Assembly: GCA_015178975.1 (NCBI GenBank)
Contig: WHVD01000289.1
Coordinates: 1-64,000, forward strand
DNA length: 64,000 nucleotides
Direction: 5' to 3'
Origin: Hysterangium stoloniferum
Taxonomy: Eukaryota > Basidiomycota > Agaricomycetes > Hysterangiales > Hysterangiaceae
Of the stretch, positions 47,165 through 59,607 are shown piece by piece (positions within the stretch are counted from its first letter, which is position 1; the number at the start of each line of letters is the position of its first letter). Made by a program: the position numbers and the translations under genes. The notes beneath the pieces were generated by a model. It worked only from the letters and a program-made list of their open reading frames with translations, ran no database searches and was not told the DNA's origin.

Positions 47165-48011
47165 TGTTATGACCAGACAATCCCGCCGGACTCCGGGCAC
47201 TAACCCGTATGCCCCCACACGCTACAAGCCCTAATCGTCTGTTTATAGGATCTCCCGCCCGGACTCCGTTATGTCAAGACTCGTTACGTTCGACCTCATT
47301 ATGACACATATCAGTTACCGGACTTCCCCTGGACTCCATCTCTGTCTATGTCCATCTTTGTCCCATGCATCAGTCACCGGTCCCCACTTAGAATCCCATC
47401 GCCGCTCTAATCGAGCCCCATTCCTGTTTTAGTCCAATGACCTGGCACGATTTAGGACTCCGCTCCCACTCCGTTTCCCATTATGGGTTATGCTTTGTCA
47501 CAATTCAGACTCTGCTCCGTTCCGTCCTGTTCCTAACACCAAACTTGGTGTTTACATTTCCCGTTTTATGTTTTGTTAGTTCCATTTCATCATTACTGGA
47601 TTTGGTATGTTATTCACTCCATGGTCTATATAAACTGGCAGATGTTGTACATACAATCCAGTCAGAAAATTAGCTTAGATTCCCCCCAGTAATCTAATAT
47701 ATTTTCCGCTCTAAAACCCTACTCTTATCAGACCGCTCACACTAGTCAGAGCCCATGGGCTCCAGCACATCTATCTCTTTCGACCCTCTCGACTCATGAC
47801 CCACGACCTCCAACTCACGACCCACGACCTCTGACTCACGACTTACGACCTACGACCCACATACCCCGCCTGGACTCCCTGGGATTCCCGTCTGTCCGTT
47901 TGAAATTGGACAATACGATCTAGCGAGGGTGCCACCTATAAGCTGAAGCCAAGTCCTACCAGATATCCCATGGGTTTCTCCGGAGACCCGGCCTGTGTGT
48001 GTATCCTAACA
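47165..48011 (-). mobile_element. Solo LTR type B, reverse
   Basis: TGTTATGACCAG...GTGTATCCTAACA, flanked by CCTGT (47160-47164, 48012-48016). CpG-rich compared with its surroundings, so probably young. Confidence 0.9.
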
Positions 48012-48049
48012 CCTGTTGTTCCTTTTGTAACTGTTGCTCTTAGAACACT

Positions 48050-50670
48050 TTCCATTCTAAAACAACAGAGAGCTCCAGACATACTTAAAAGTTCTTGACA
48101 TGGGGGGTTTGGGGGGCTTTGAAAACCAGCCAGAGCCTGTAGTGAGCAGTGAGGCAGGTCATCTTTGTCCACCTTTGTCAGCTGTTCCTATGGTGGAGGC
48201 AATTTGGTGCTCATGGAAGCAGTTCTGCCTCTACAAAAACCATTTACAATACAATATCTTGATATAATTTCTCAATATCCATAATGATAATTCCATGCAT
48301 GACTGGATTACTGAGGTAAGTAGCATGGACTGATGTGGTAAGCTGGTGGTTTATGAAAATGGGTTTCAAGTTGTGCAGGTTTTCCATGGCATAGTCATTA
48401 CTCTCCTCTTTGGGATAGATATCCCATTGTCTAGTCAATGCATTGGGTTTCTGCCAAGGTGGCCAGGTCAAAAATGGGTGATCATATTAAAGCCAGATAT
48501 TCAGACCACTGGGCTTGCCAGTGGGTCAAGTGTTTCATAGTCAAAATAGTCCAGGTTTTTGTAATCTGTAACAATATCAACTGGAATTCCTGCACCCTCC
48601 AAATAGTGTCTCCATGTTTTGAAGGCTTCAAAAATGGCAAGAAGTTTCTTGTCATGGACATCATAATTGAGCTCTGGTCCAGTAAAAGTCTGAGAGAGAA
48701 AAGTGACTGGGTGAATTTCTCCATCAGAGTCCTGGATAGACAAAATAGCACCCAACGCATAATCTGAGGTATCCATTTCAACAATGAGTGGGAGGCCCAG
48801 TTTCTAATGTGAAAGGATGGGAGCTGCAGAAAAAGAATCTTTTAAAATATTGAAAGTGGCATAATACCTATCATTGAAATTCCACAGAGTATCCTTATGA
48901 GTGAGTGTTAAGAACTGGAAACTGACTAATGTCGGTGGCCGACAGGGACCGATCGGAAGGACTTGGCTTCAGCTTATGGGCTGCGCCCTCGCAAATATCC
49001 GTAGGATGTCCTTAAATTTCGGGCGGGCGAAGACTAGTCCTAGTGAGTACCTTTCAGCGTGATACCGATTGGAATCGAAGGACAAGTCAAGTGTCGGGCC
49101 AAGGGGTCGGGGCCGAGAGTGGGCGAGCGCACGCAAAGGCGGATGGGGGGATTCTTAGTATGAGACTGATACAGGTGTAAGAGGGTATTCTGAGTCGATA
49201 TTCTGATTGCCTCGTAACTACAATTACAGCGGGTTCATATACAAGTAACAGGCGTCTGGAAAATACTAATGGGGAGAAGGGCGGAACACGGTATTAACAA
49301 TAAGCTTGACTAGGAACGGGAAGTTTATGATTAGTTCGGAGGCCGATGATAACCGAGAGCGGAATTACGATAAAAGGAAATGGTTCGAGGACTACAAATA
49401 TAGATAGACATATGCGAAACATAAGATTGAATGGATCAACATAATAAAAGGGGACGTATCAAAGTTTGACCAGACAATACGAGTTATTTGACGTGGGCGT
49501 AAATGGAGTTTGATCTTCGCGAAACATTCGTCAGCTTCGGGGCCGTTGGTTTCCGAGAGGATGACTTGAAACGTTGACAAGTGGCGATAACCTCGGGGCC
49601 GATAGGGTTGCGACACGGTCGTAACAGTGAGACAAGTAAGGGGAACCATGATTTTAGAATATTTGCAGATAAACTGCCAGAAAAAATTGGAAAATCTGAG
49701 GAAAGATTGTATGTATGTCTTTACCTTTTCAGGGTTCAGGACAATCTTTGATGACTTGTACTTTGGCTTCATCCATTCAGAGTCTGTCAGGTCCCATGAT
49801 GAAATCCAAATATTCCACAGAGTCCATGTTGTTGGAATCTCTGGACAACCTCACAGACCTGTTTGTCATGTATCATGGGATCCTCAGAGTAGATAAGAAT
49901 GTCATCCAAATAAACAATAATGCATACATCAAGCATGTCAGAGAAAATATCATTAATAAAACATTGAAAAACAGACAGAGTGTTGGTTAGCCCAAAGGCA
50001 TCACCAACCATTCAAACATCCCATAATGGGTCTGGAATGCAGTTTTCCACTCATCTCCCTGGGCAATCCAGACTAAATTGTAGGCATGTTTGAGGTGTAT
50101 CTTGGTATAGATCTGGATATTCCATGAGCATTGAATAGATCAGAAATAGGTGGGAGCAGATACCTATCTTTCTGTGTGGCAGCGTTCAGTCCATGGAAAT
50201 CAATACATAGTCTAAGGGATCCATCCTTTTTTCTGACAAAAGGAAAAGGGGCTCCAAAAGGAGACTTTGATGGCCAGATGAAACCTATGGACAAGTGTTC
50301 GTCCAGGAAGTATCAGATTGTGGAAGGTTCCATGGAAGACAGTAGGTAAATATATCTAAGGAGTGGCTGGGCCCTGTCTTCAAGATAGATTTTTAAGTCA
50401 TACTGTCTGTGGAAGGAACGCTGGTCAGCTTTTCACTTACTAAAAACATCTATGAAGTTATGATATTTCTCTGGGCTGCCTTCTAGCTCTGCAATTTGCT
50501 TGCATTCCAGAGTCACAAAATGTCCAGTTGCTTCATCAACTTTTAAATTGATTGTGAATGCCTGGGATCCATCCAATTTTATAGCCTTAATCAAAGCTGC
50601 TGCAATAATAAAGGAGATGGAATAGGTTACTATGGGTTCCAGGGAACCCAAGGGTGATACAGTGGGTCAA
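48050..50670 (-). pseudogene. Second Ty3 element, truncated pol
   Basis: Minus strand: the protease/RT linker (EKYHNFIDVFSK), RT ([32 protein letters not shown] with an intact YLDD), then RNase H (MDTSDYALGAILS, IVTDYKNLDYF) split by a solo LTR at 48906-49626. The integrase is missing below 48.05 kb. The N-terminal part is cut at 50671 where the arm of palindrome 2 begins. Several frameshifts are present. Confidence 0.85.
48906..49626 (+). mobile_element. Solo LTR type A inside RNase H
   Basis: TGTTAAGAACTGG...CACGGTCGTAACA, 721 bp, flanked by GTGAG (48901-48905, 49627-49631). Among the most CpG-rich LTRs in the window, so probably among the youngest. Confidence 0.93.
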
Positions 50671-50779
50671 GAATTTGGTTAAATATTAATTTTACAACAA
50701 AAAATATGTACTTTAGTGGATAAATAACTTTTAAAGTTTTAAGTTATCCTCCATTCAAAAAAAGCAATGATTCAAAAAA

Positions 50780-50944
50780 AGCAATGGTTTCAGAAGAAGT
50801 AACTGTTTCAGGAAAAGTAACTGTTTCAGGAAAAGTAACTGTTTCAGGAAAAGTAACTGTTTCAGGAAAAGTAACTGTTTCAGGAAAAGTAACTGTTTCA
50901 GGAAAAGTAACTGTTTCAGGAAAAGTAACTGTTTCAGAAGGAGC
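50780..50944 (-). repeat. 18-bp minisatellite, right arm (shorter allele)
   Basis: About seven units of the same 18-mer as 33322-33540 on the opposite strand, without the AGAG variant unit. Confidence 0.95.
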
Positions 50945-51790
50945 AACAGTTCTAATCAGAAATTGAGTTGATTCTACTGGAATTGATATAGTATTAATAG
51001 AGCATGGATTGAGGATTGATATATTGTATTTTATTTTGATATATTTTATTTTCATTTATTTTACTGTATTTTTAAACATTTTATTTTTATTTATTGTATT
51101 TTATCTTAATTATTCCATGGTTTTACTGAGATTTTCCCAGAAATCCTTGTAGACCTCCAGAGATTTGAAACCTTACTCTGGGAAAATGGCATCAAAATAC
51201 CTCCATGAATGCCATGTGAATGCCTTTGTGAGGGACATAGGAAATTCCCCTGGACAGTTTGTGTGAAATGTTTCTGTGAGAGGTGTGGGAAATGCTTCTA
51301 TGCATCCAGAAAATACTCCCAACACATAACAAAGTACTCCTGTGACATTACAAAATGGGTGTAATAATACTCCCATGCATCACAAAATACTTCTATGTAT
51401 GTGTGACAAAATACTCCCATGGTGCCAACAATACTACAGTAGTTGCAGAAATGCTCCCACAGCATCAAAAAAGCTTCTGCAAGTGCAGAAATGCTCCTCC
51501 AAAAAGTTCCAGGCTGACAATTAATCCAGGGATATGACTAAGCTAATGGTACCTTTTACCTGCCTTTTACACAATTTGGGCACTCCATCCCCTCACACAG
51601 TGCCTAAAAATACCCACCACCACCATGCTCCTTTCCCTTAGTTGATGATAAGAAGCTCTGCTCCACCTATGAAATAGAACCAACTTTTAACCAATTTGCT
51701 ATAGTACACTTGTGTGTCACAGCAGCAGCAGCTTATTCCACTCTAATCTGGGCCATTGGACATCTACTTCCACCTCAATCTGGGTTGGTG

Positions 51791-52249
51791 GCTTTCAATC
51801 AGTAATTATTTGTCTTAAGATTAGAAATAGAACATCTTTGGAAACACATCAAATGCCAACTCCAAAAATATAACACATCATCCAAGGGAATACATGAATT
51901 GTGGGAGAGAGTAGTAGAGGAGTGGAATGTAATCCAACCAGAAGTCTGCCAATATCTAATAGAAAGTATGCCTAGAAGGATCAGGGTAGTTATAAAGGAA
52001 AAAGGGGCATACAAAGTACTAGAAAGTAAAATAATCATAGGTCAAAAAACTGTCCCAATGAGTAGCTGTTTTGTTTTATTTATTATTCAATGGGTTTTGA
52101 TTCAAAACACATGAACCAAGGCTTACCTTCAAGCCATGATCCTATAGTACCTTTGATAATTTACTTAGATTTTCTGCTTATGTCAGTAATCCATGCCAAC
52201 CCAACCTTTCAAAAATGAGAAAACATTGGGACAGTTTTTTGAGCCACTG
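51791..52249 (+). pseudogene. Tc1/mariner stub in right arm
   Basis: Mirror copy of 32017-32475, here with the transposase C-terminus on the plus strand (51899-52114 open). Confidence 0.75.
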
Positions 52250-52832
52250 TATAGAGGCCACAGGTGCTGAAATGCTAAGGGATGATACAGGTATATTGGC
52301 TGCCACAGGTGTCTGGAAAGTAATACTGCCTGTGAATCAATGGCTTGTGTTGGTTGATATGTTAGTATAACAGTAGATCTGGTAGGTTAGTGTAAATAAA
52401 GCATATATTAGCCAAATAGTGTTTTATTCTATAACTAATCTTTTGACTTGTTTATAAATATATTTATGTACTGTTTGATAAATAGTATAAAATATATATA
52501 AACTAGCTAGAATTGAAGTCAAATCTAGTTTTCGAATCAGTGAATTGTTATTCATATTTTAGCAATTCTTTTCACAGAAAAAGAACAGCTTGCAAAGCAG
52601 CTTTCAAAGCCTTCTTTGCAAAGTAGGATGCATATCTAAGTCTCTTCAGGTTGCCACTGATTAATACCAAATACATAAATTATTTTACCTTGCAGTGAAT
52701 TCAGTATTTTCACATTTTGATGGAGCATTGGATTCCTTTTTCAGCAGAAAGTATTAAAATAAGGCTAATAAATCACAGGCTCCCATAGAAGTCCCAGCAA
52801 TGGCCATGGGTTTGCATGGCATGGGTTTTGAC

Positions 52833-53711
52833 TGTTAAGAGTTGTGTGCAGAGCTTATCAGAGGGTTTCCATAGAAACCTGCAGGAAAGCCGGTAGGACT
52901 TGGCTTCAGCTTATACATAGGCTATGCCCTCACAAGATCATGTTGTCCAATTTCAGACAGGCAGACGGGAATCCCGGGGAGTCCTGGAGTAGTTGGTTGG
53001 TTGTGAGGTTAAAGAGTTGACTGCGGGAATCCTGTGGAAGTCAAGGGGTTGGTCAGAGTTGAGTCAGAGGTTGAGTGATAGCTAGGTTGGAGGTTAAGTG
53101 ATAGATGTGTCAGAGCCTGCATGCCCTGATGAGGTAAAAAGCAGTGTGTTTCAAGGAGGAGATTATAGTGGAAAATGTACTGAGATTACTGGGAAGAATC
53201 TAAGTTGGTTTTCTGACTGGACTGTATGTACAACATCTGACAGACTATATAGACTGTGGAATGTATGTCATACCAAATCCAGTAATAATGAAATCTAAAC
53301 TAGTAAACATGACTGAGATAAGTAAACACCAAACTTGGTGTTAGGAATGGAATGGAGCAGAGTGGAGTCCAAAACATGACAGGTCATTAGACCATAATGG
53401 GAATGGGGCAGGAGCAGAGTCCAAAACATGACAGGTCATTTGACCATAATGGGAACAGGGCTCAGTTAGAGAGCTGTCAGGTTTTCTGAGAGGAGTCTGG
53501 TCACTGGTGTGTGGGACAGGGTCAGAGATAAACAGGTATGGGTTCCAGTGGGTATTCTGGTGATTGATACATGAAGTAACGAAGGTCGAGCATGGACAGG
53601 TCTGACATCCAGAGTCCAGTGTGTATTCCAGTATACCAATAAATGGTGTGTGTAGGGTGCAGGTGCATATAAGTTAGTGCCTGGAGTCCAGCGGGTTTTC
53701 CAGTCATAACA
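52833..53711 (+). mobile_element. LTR type B in right arm
   Basis: Mirror copy of 30555-31433. The type D LTR is mirrored at 53712-53958. Confidence 0.65.
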
Positions 53712-55051
53712 AATAATCTACTAGTCTATATAGTCTAGCTACTACCTTTACTTACAATCTGATCAGAAAATCAACTTAGCTTTGACTTAGTATCTGCCCT
53801 CAGTGTATTCTCAGAACCCATGGGTTTCCCATCTGCTCCTGTCTGAAGTTGGACAACACAATCTTGTGAGGGTGCAGTATATAAGGTGAAGCCAAGTCAT
53901 TTCCTGGAACTTCTGCAGGTTTCCCCTAGAGACCTACCTGTGAGCCCCACATTTAACAATCTGCTCCTCTACTACAAATCCTTTTATATCTCTTAAGTAA
54001 ATATCACTATAACTATATCTTTCTTTATTTCAGAACATAATTTATTAGGGAATCAAATCACAAGGTCAATTCCCTGACTCAAATCCATTTTGACCTGACC
54101 TTCAAGCAACTATACAGTTCATCTTGACTGTGATTGACTACAATTTGCATCTTCTCTTCTCTTTCTTTACATAATCTGCATTGTACTTGATCAGCCAATA
54201 CATACTCTACTATATTTTGAGAGTCAGTATTGTTTATACATAGAGTGATAATTAACATTAGTCTTTATATAAAAGGACTATGTATGTGATTGTGGGATAA
54301 TAGTTTTTTAGCTGCCATTGAGCCAGCAGCTAGGTCTTGCAAAGTAAAATGCAGATTTTTACATGTCTGTCAATGATCAATGGTATCAAAGCCAATGACA
54401 GCCCCATGTTCTATTATTGCTGTGTAGAATTCACAAAGGTATAATTGGGATAATCCTTCAAATGAAATTCCCAAACATCTCTACGAAGTGGTGCCATATT
54501 ACAGTGGGAATCAGAAACGTGGGCTTAGGCTATTTAGCTGGGATCCATGTATGTAGCTTTGGATATTGATTCTGATCAGGAACTCCAGACAATTGCCACC
54601 AGCATCAATTTTTCGACTTTGAGGAAACATGTAAACAAAGGTGATGCACCAGATCCATTAAACCTGGCAGAGGGTGGCACAAATGACCCTGGGAGTTGCT
54701 ACATATCCAGAGCAGAATCTTCCATCCCAAAGTTGGAGCAGTGAATGTGAAGGGTTGCTAAGGTGGCATGGCCTGGAATGTAGAAGCTAGTTGAGGCTGC
54801 ACATAGGTGTGCAAGCAGATGGGTGGCTGTGGTGGTTGAAAGTGATAATTCTGTTCAGGTGACACATAAGGCAATTGTTTTTGATGGAAAACAGCAATAT
54901 GAGAGGCCATAGCTTCCTATTGAGCTGTTGGCTTAAGCAGAATATTTAAAAGATTGGATGCAGTGAGTGTGAGCATGGCATTATTGTCTGTATGTGGATT
55001 TGGGAAGGGGGAATGACATCAGCAGGGGATGAGATCAATGCCTCATTTGTG

Positions 55052-55677
55052 AAATTTTGGGTGTGTGAAATATATTGAGATATGATGGACATGAGCAAAA
55101 GATGTTGTATGACTAAGCAACTATACAGTAGTTGTTTATCTATTTACAAACTTTATTAACAAGAGACTGCAAGATTATTAGTTAAATATATCAAATATCA
55201 ACACACTCCCTTAATCAAATCTTTTGAAAAAGAGTCCTTAAGTGTAAATCACCATAGCTGTACATACACCCATTCCACATTCCACAGTATTGCTAACATT
55301 GATGACATCACTACAAGTGGCAATGTTGGTATAGGTGGAATTCTTAGGACTCAGACAGTCGAATTGGTAATGACCATGTCCCTTGCAATTAAAACATGAA
55401 ACATTTGGTTGGCATTTAATTGTACAGCCATGTGGAGTAGAAAATGCCTCAGAATTGTAGTACTTGCTAGGAATAGATACAATGTGAGGGCCTGACTGAT
55501 GAGATTATTCATTGAGTAAACAATTAATAACATAGTCAAGTGTGAGTTGTTCCAGTGGGACTGCATCTAAGCTGATGACAAACTTGTCATATGCCGCATC
55601 ATACCATTGGCCATTGGTAAATACCAAAATTGTTTCTTCATCTTCATGAGTTTTCAGCCAGTGACAGATGGTATTAT
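55052..55677 (-). pseudogene. gag remnant and short LTR, right arm
   Basis: Mirror copy of 28589-29214: LTR at 55052-55203, zinc-knuckle gag at 55238-55677 on the minus strand. Confidence 0.6.
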
Positions 55678-55784
55678 CAATGTCAGTGGTTGGAGGGGTA
55701 GTTGCATGGCTGAGATGCTGTGCAGCATGCTTTACTGAGGCAATTCAATGTGGCATACTTTGCAACTTGCCTTTTTTTTATGGT

Positions 55785-57536
55785 AATGAAATGGAAACAA
55801 AGAACAAGTGGAGTTGCAAATCTACGGACAGCATGGACCTGACACAAGTTTTCCCGAGAGATGACTGGGTCACTTTTATGGAGGTGAGGTATTTGGTCTG
55901 GTTCAACGCTGAGAGTGAGTTCTGATTGTGCAAGTTGTTGTTTTTTGGATAAATGCGCAGACCAGTTTCGAAGGGTCGGCCGCTAACAGTGTCGTCACGG
56001 CAGGCCGGGGTCGAAGCCAGGCAAGCCCTACGACATCGGAGTTAGTAACCCAATATTGACGTCCTGCAAAGAAATGTACAGTGGTGTTAGTCTCTAACTT
56101 ACGCAATATATAAGATACTAGACAACTCATTGCGTGCTAATTTTGAACATTCCCGAAGGTCCACCATCCAATCTTGAGTCGGCTCGGTACTATGTCGAAT
56201 TGCCGGGGGTGCTGACGCAGTCGTACCTCGGTTACGGGACTGAAGAAATTGCGTTAGACGAGAGCAAGACAAATGAGAATGCTACGTAGTTCAGCAGTCA
56301 GGAATTGCAAGCAAGGCCTTGCGTGGATGCCCCGTTTCACCAAGCCGCTGAAAGACGAAGAAAGAGGGAAGATAACATTAGAAAGGACTACGACCGTTTA
56401 AGAGATGGTCGTACGTTTAATCATCCACCACGCAGCACCTCAGTGACGTCTCAAGTGCTTTCACAGCAGGTATTCGGGCTAGGAAACTCCGAAGACACAG
56501 CTGAACGACAATGAATGGGTCAGCATATCGAGAAAGGTGATAAACAACGCACCCCGTTCTCAAAGATACGAGCCAGAACCAACCGAGTGACTCCACTAGC
56601 CCATGAACCAGAGAAATGGATAAAACAAAAGAAGTAGAAATATCAAAAGAAAGAAGAAGGAGGAGAAGGAGAACTGGAAAAGAAATAAGTATTTCCGGCC
56701 TGACACTACTACTCGTCCGCCGCTGCCCCTACCTTTCGTCCAAGGTTTCCTCCGAGTAGCTAGAGGTCCGCCAAATGTCTTTGCCGAACGTTGCGGTGGG
56801 TATTTGGATGTGCGGGACTGGTTTTCCAACCTGTTGCCACCCAAGTTCAGGAGTAAGTGCTGTCTCACTGAGGCATTCGTCGCCCGCCTAGATGATGAAA
56901 GGTGAGTGTCATCGCCCAAATTAATAAAACGAAATATTACGTGTCGAACGGTTCTCCTCTGTCATTGATGGCCTTGTCTCGCCTCGCCTTCCTCTTTCTC
57001 TCATAATAGGGTTGATGTTTTATGTGTGAAACGCTTTGTCCTGCTAAGAAGTCAATGTTAGTTGGTGTAAGAAATATAGCCGATGGGACTCACCCGCAAG
57101 CCGAAGATGTTCCCGCCCCGGAGGACGGATTGTTTGAGACATGCGGACCATAACCATGTCCTTTATACCGACGCTGACTCTTCAAGTTGTGCATTGATGC
57201 AGGCGACCCGTCGGATTCGGCTTCGTCCCTGTAAAGACGCCTGGGATGGCCATCTGTCGGAGACCTTGTGCTTGGTGTCACTTTAGGAGCTGCCGTCGCT
57301 AGGTGACGTCAGTTTTGTGTTTCTTGTTGGTATTAAAATAAGTCACAACTAACGAGGTATTTCCTTGCAATTGAAGTCGGGAGGTGAGGACTGTGACCTC
57401 GGCAAATGATCCGGGCTGCTCATAAGCTTGTCCGGCAAGCGCACCATGACTAATACCGTCGTGTGAGGGCAGATTGTGAATTTAATTAAGTTTAATTACA
57501 TATGAGAGAAACGAGTGGTGCAACATACTGCATACT
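55785..57536 (-). repeat. Repeat R1, copy 4
   Basis: Mirror of copy 3 up to about 57466. The last 70 bp differ from copy 3 by several substitutions and an indel. It is cut off at 57536 by the Harbinger element. Confidence 0.65.
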
Positions 57537-57896
57537 GGATGACTCTCCGTAGCACTAAAACTCTAAGTTTCTAATTCAAACTGACAGCTGTGACAGGTGA
57601 CAGGGTTTAGAACTTGCTGTTAAAACCGTAGAGCCAATTTCCATAAAATAGAAGATTAAATATATATGATTGGACCGTCATATCCCATTGTTGTGACCTT
57701 CTAATGTCACCACTCATGTCACAGTGCCATATATACCTTTAATACATTCAGCATTCATGGATGTATACAAAATAATGAATGACGAGTCAGAAGATGAGCA
57801 GGAGGATCAAGAACATGCATATGGGCTCATATGTATGTTTTAATGCATTTTTAGATAGCCCAAATACAATGGCTGAGATATCACAACCATGTAGGC
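57537..57896. other. Harbinger left end before the transposase
   Basis: Terminal repeat and leader. An acidic reading (MNDESEDEQEDQEH) at about 57775-57820 may be the true first transposase exon, but the splice to the next exon is unclear. Confidence 0.45.
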
Positions 57897-58017
57897 ATGA
57901 CTCTAGCCGGTGAATTGGAAAAATGTAGAGAACGTGCTGAACACCGAAACCCCATACGCCTTTACCTTACATGTCCAGATTTGCCTCCTCCACAAGGGGA
58001 CACGGCCTGGCAGCATA

Positions 58018-59607
58018 CAGTGAGGGACAAAACCCTTCCAATGATTTTTAGTATTGCAAAGATTCTTGAATAACTCAAGAACTATTGTAGATACAGACCT
58101 GAAATTTGGAGGTTGGTTAGGTCTATATGTTATCTATATGCCCTTAAAATATTATGACATAAGCATTAGTATTTCCCACACTATAAATAAAACACTAATA
58201 AAATCACATTGGAAGGGTTTTGTCCCTGGTATATAAAAAATACAAATTAAATAATCTAGTACTTGGTATAGCCTCCCTTGGCCTTCAAAACAGCCTCAAC
58301 CCTTCTAGGCATACTCTCTATCAAGTTCTGACAAGTAGAGGCAGGGATCTTCTCCTACTCTCTCTGAACCCTCTCCCACACTCATGAATACTCTTGGGTG
58401 CCACCCATCCTCCTTTTGAGGTAATACCAGAGGTGTTCAATTGGATTAAGGTCAGCAGACTGAGGTGGTCATACCATGACCACAAATCCATTGTATTTAA
58501 ACCAATTGGTGGCCTTGTTGCTCTTGTGTTTGGGATCATTGTCTTGCTGAAAGACCACATTTCCTGTATTCTTGCCATAATACTCCATGATTTCTTGAAG
58601 TTCATCTTCCATAATGCTAACATAATTGTCAGCATCCATCCTTCCATCAATTTTGGTGGAATATCCTGGTCCTTCCCATAACATACAGCCTCACAACATC
58701 AGATTTCCTCCTCCAAACCTGATTGTACCCTCAGCCACCTTATCACTGAACCCCTCTCCTGCCTTTTTCCACGCCTACTTCCTCCCATGTGACTCCAAAC
58801 AATTGATTTTTGTCTCATCTAACCAAACAGCCCTCTTCCAATCATCCACAATCCAGTCCTTGTGTGCCAGAGCAAAGTCCATCCTTGCCATCCTATGCCT
58901 CTTAGTGAGTAAAGGCCTTTCTCTCCACCACAGCCCTCATTCCAGCCTTATTGAGTGCTCTATGAACAGTCTTCACTGAAATTGACTGCCCAGTCATATT
59001 TTGAAGGATTTTGGTCACCTCAGTGGCATGTTCTGCCTTCTGAGAAGTGATTTGTTAAAGGGAATAATGAATATCTGAGGGAGAAAGCTTGCATGGATGG
59101 CCACCAGGTGCTTTGGCAAGTGATGGGCAATAGGTAAAGTGAATTCTGGATATAGTAAACAGATCTCTGCCAGTGATTGCAGAGATCTGAGAAGTAGACT
59201 TGACCTTATTGAGAAAAATGAGAATGTGGCTAACCTAAGGAGGAGTAAGAGCTTTCATGGTGTAGAATGTTGAGTTGTGGGGATGTTATTGAACTAGAAA
59301 GTGAACAGCTATATATATATCTAATTTTGAAAGGTCACATGATTAAACAAAACCTTATTTGCTGATAATCAATAAGGTTGTGTGTTAATCATATGACTGG
59401 GACAAAACCCTTCCAATGTGATTTTATTATTATTTTATTTATAGTGTGGGAAATACTAATGCTTATATCATAATATTCTAAGGGGATATAGATAACATGT
59501 AGGCCTAACCAATCACCAAATTTCAGGTCTGTATCTACAGTGGTTCTTGAGTTATTCAAGAATCTTTGCACAACTAAAAATCATTGGAAGGGTTTTGTCC
59601 CTCACTG
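58018..59607 (-). mobile_element. Tc1/mariner element, 1590 bp
   Basis: Inserted at a TA, duplicated at 58016-58017 and 59608-59609. Long terminal inverted repeats of about 220 bp (58018-58236 and 59389-59607). Each repeat itself begins with CAGTGAGGGACAAAACCC and ends with an inverted copy of the same motif (58207-58227 and 59398-59418), so four copies of the presumed transposase-binding site are present. Confidence 0.92.
58250..59270 (-). pseudogene. Tc1 transposase, decayed
   Basis: The minus strand reads GRMDADNYVSIMEDELQEIM, VVFQQDNDPKHKSNKATNWF (second Asp of DDE), PPQSADLNPIEHLWYYLK (the Glu) and NLIESMPRRVEAVLKAKGGY, the normal C-terminus. At least three Trp codons are stops (TGA or TAG), and the N-terminal DNA-binding half is hard to follow. 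The decay fits C-to-T changes. Confidence 0.85.

Larger units (their letters stand above)
50671..57466 (-). repeat. Palindrome 2, right arm
   Basis: Reverse complement of 26800-33649, 54 bp shorter because the minisatellite has three fewer units. Its inner border at GAATTTGGTT cuts into the pol of the second Ty3 element. Confidence 0.93.
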
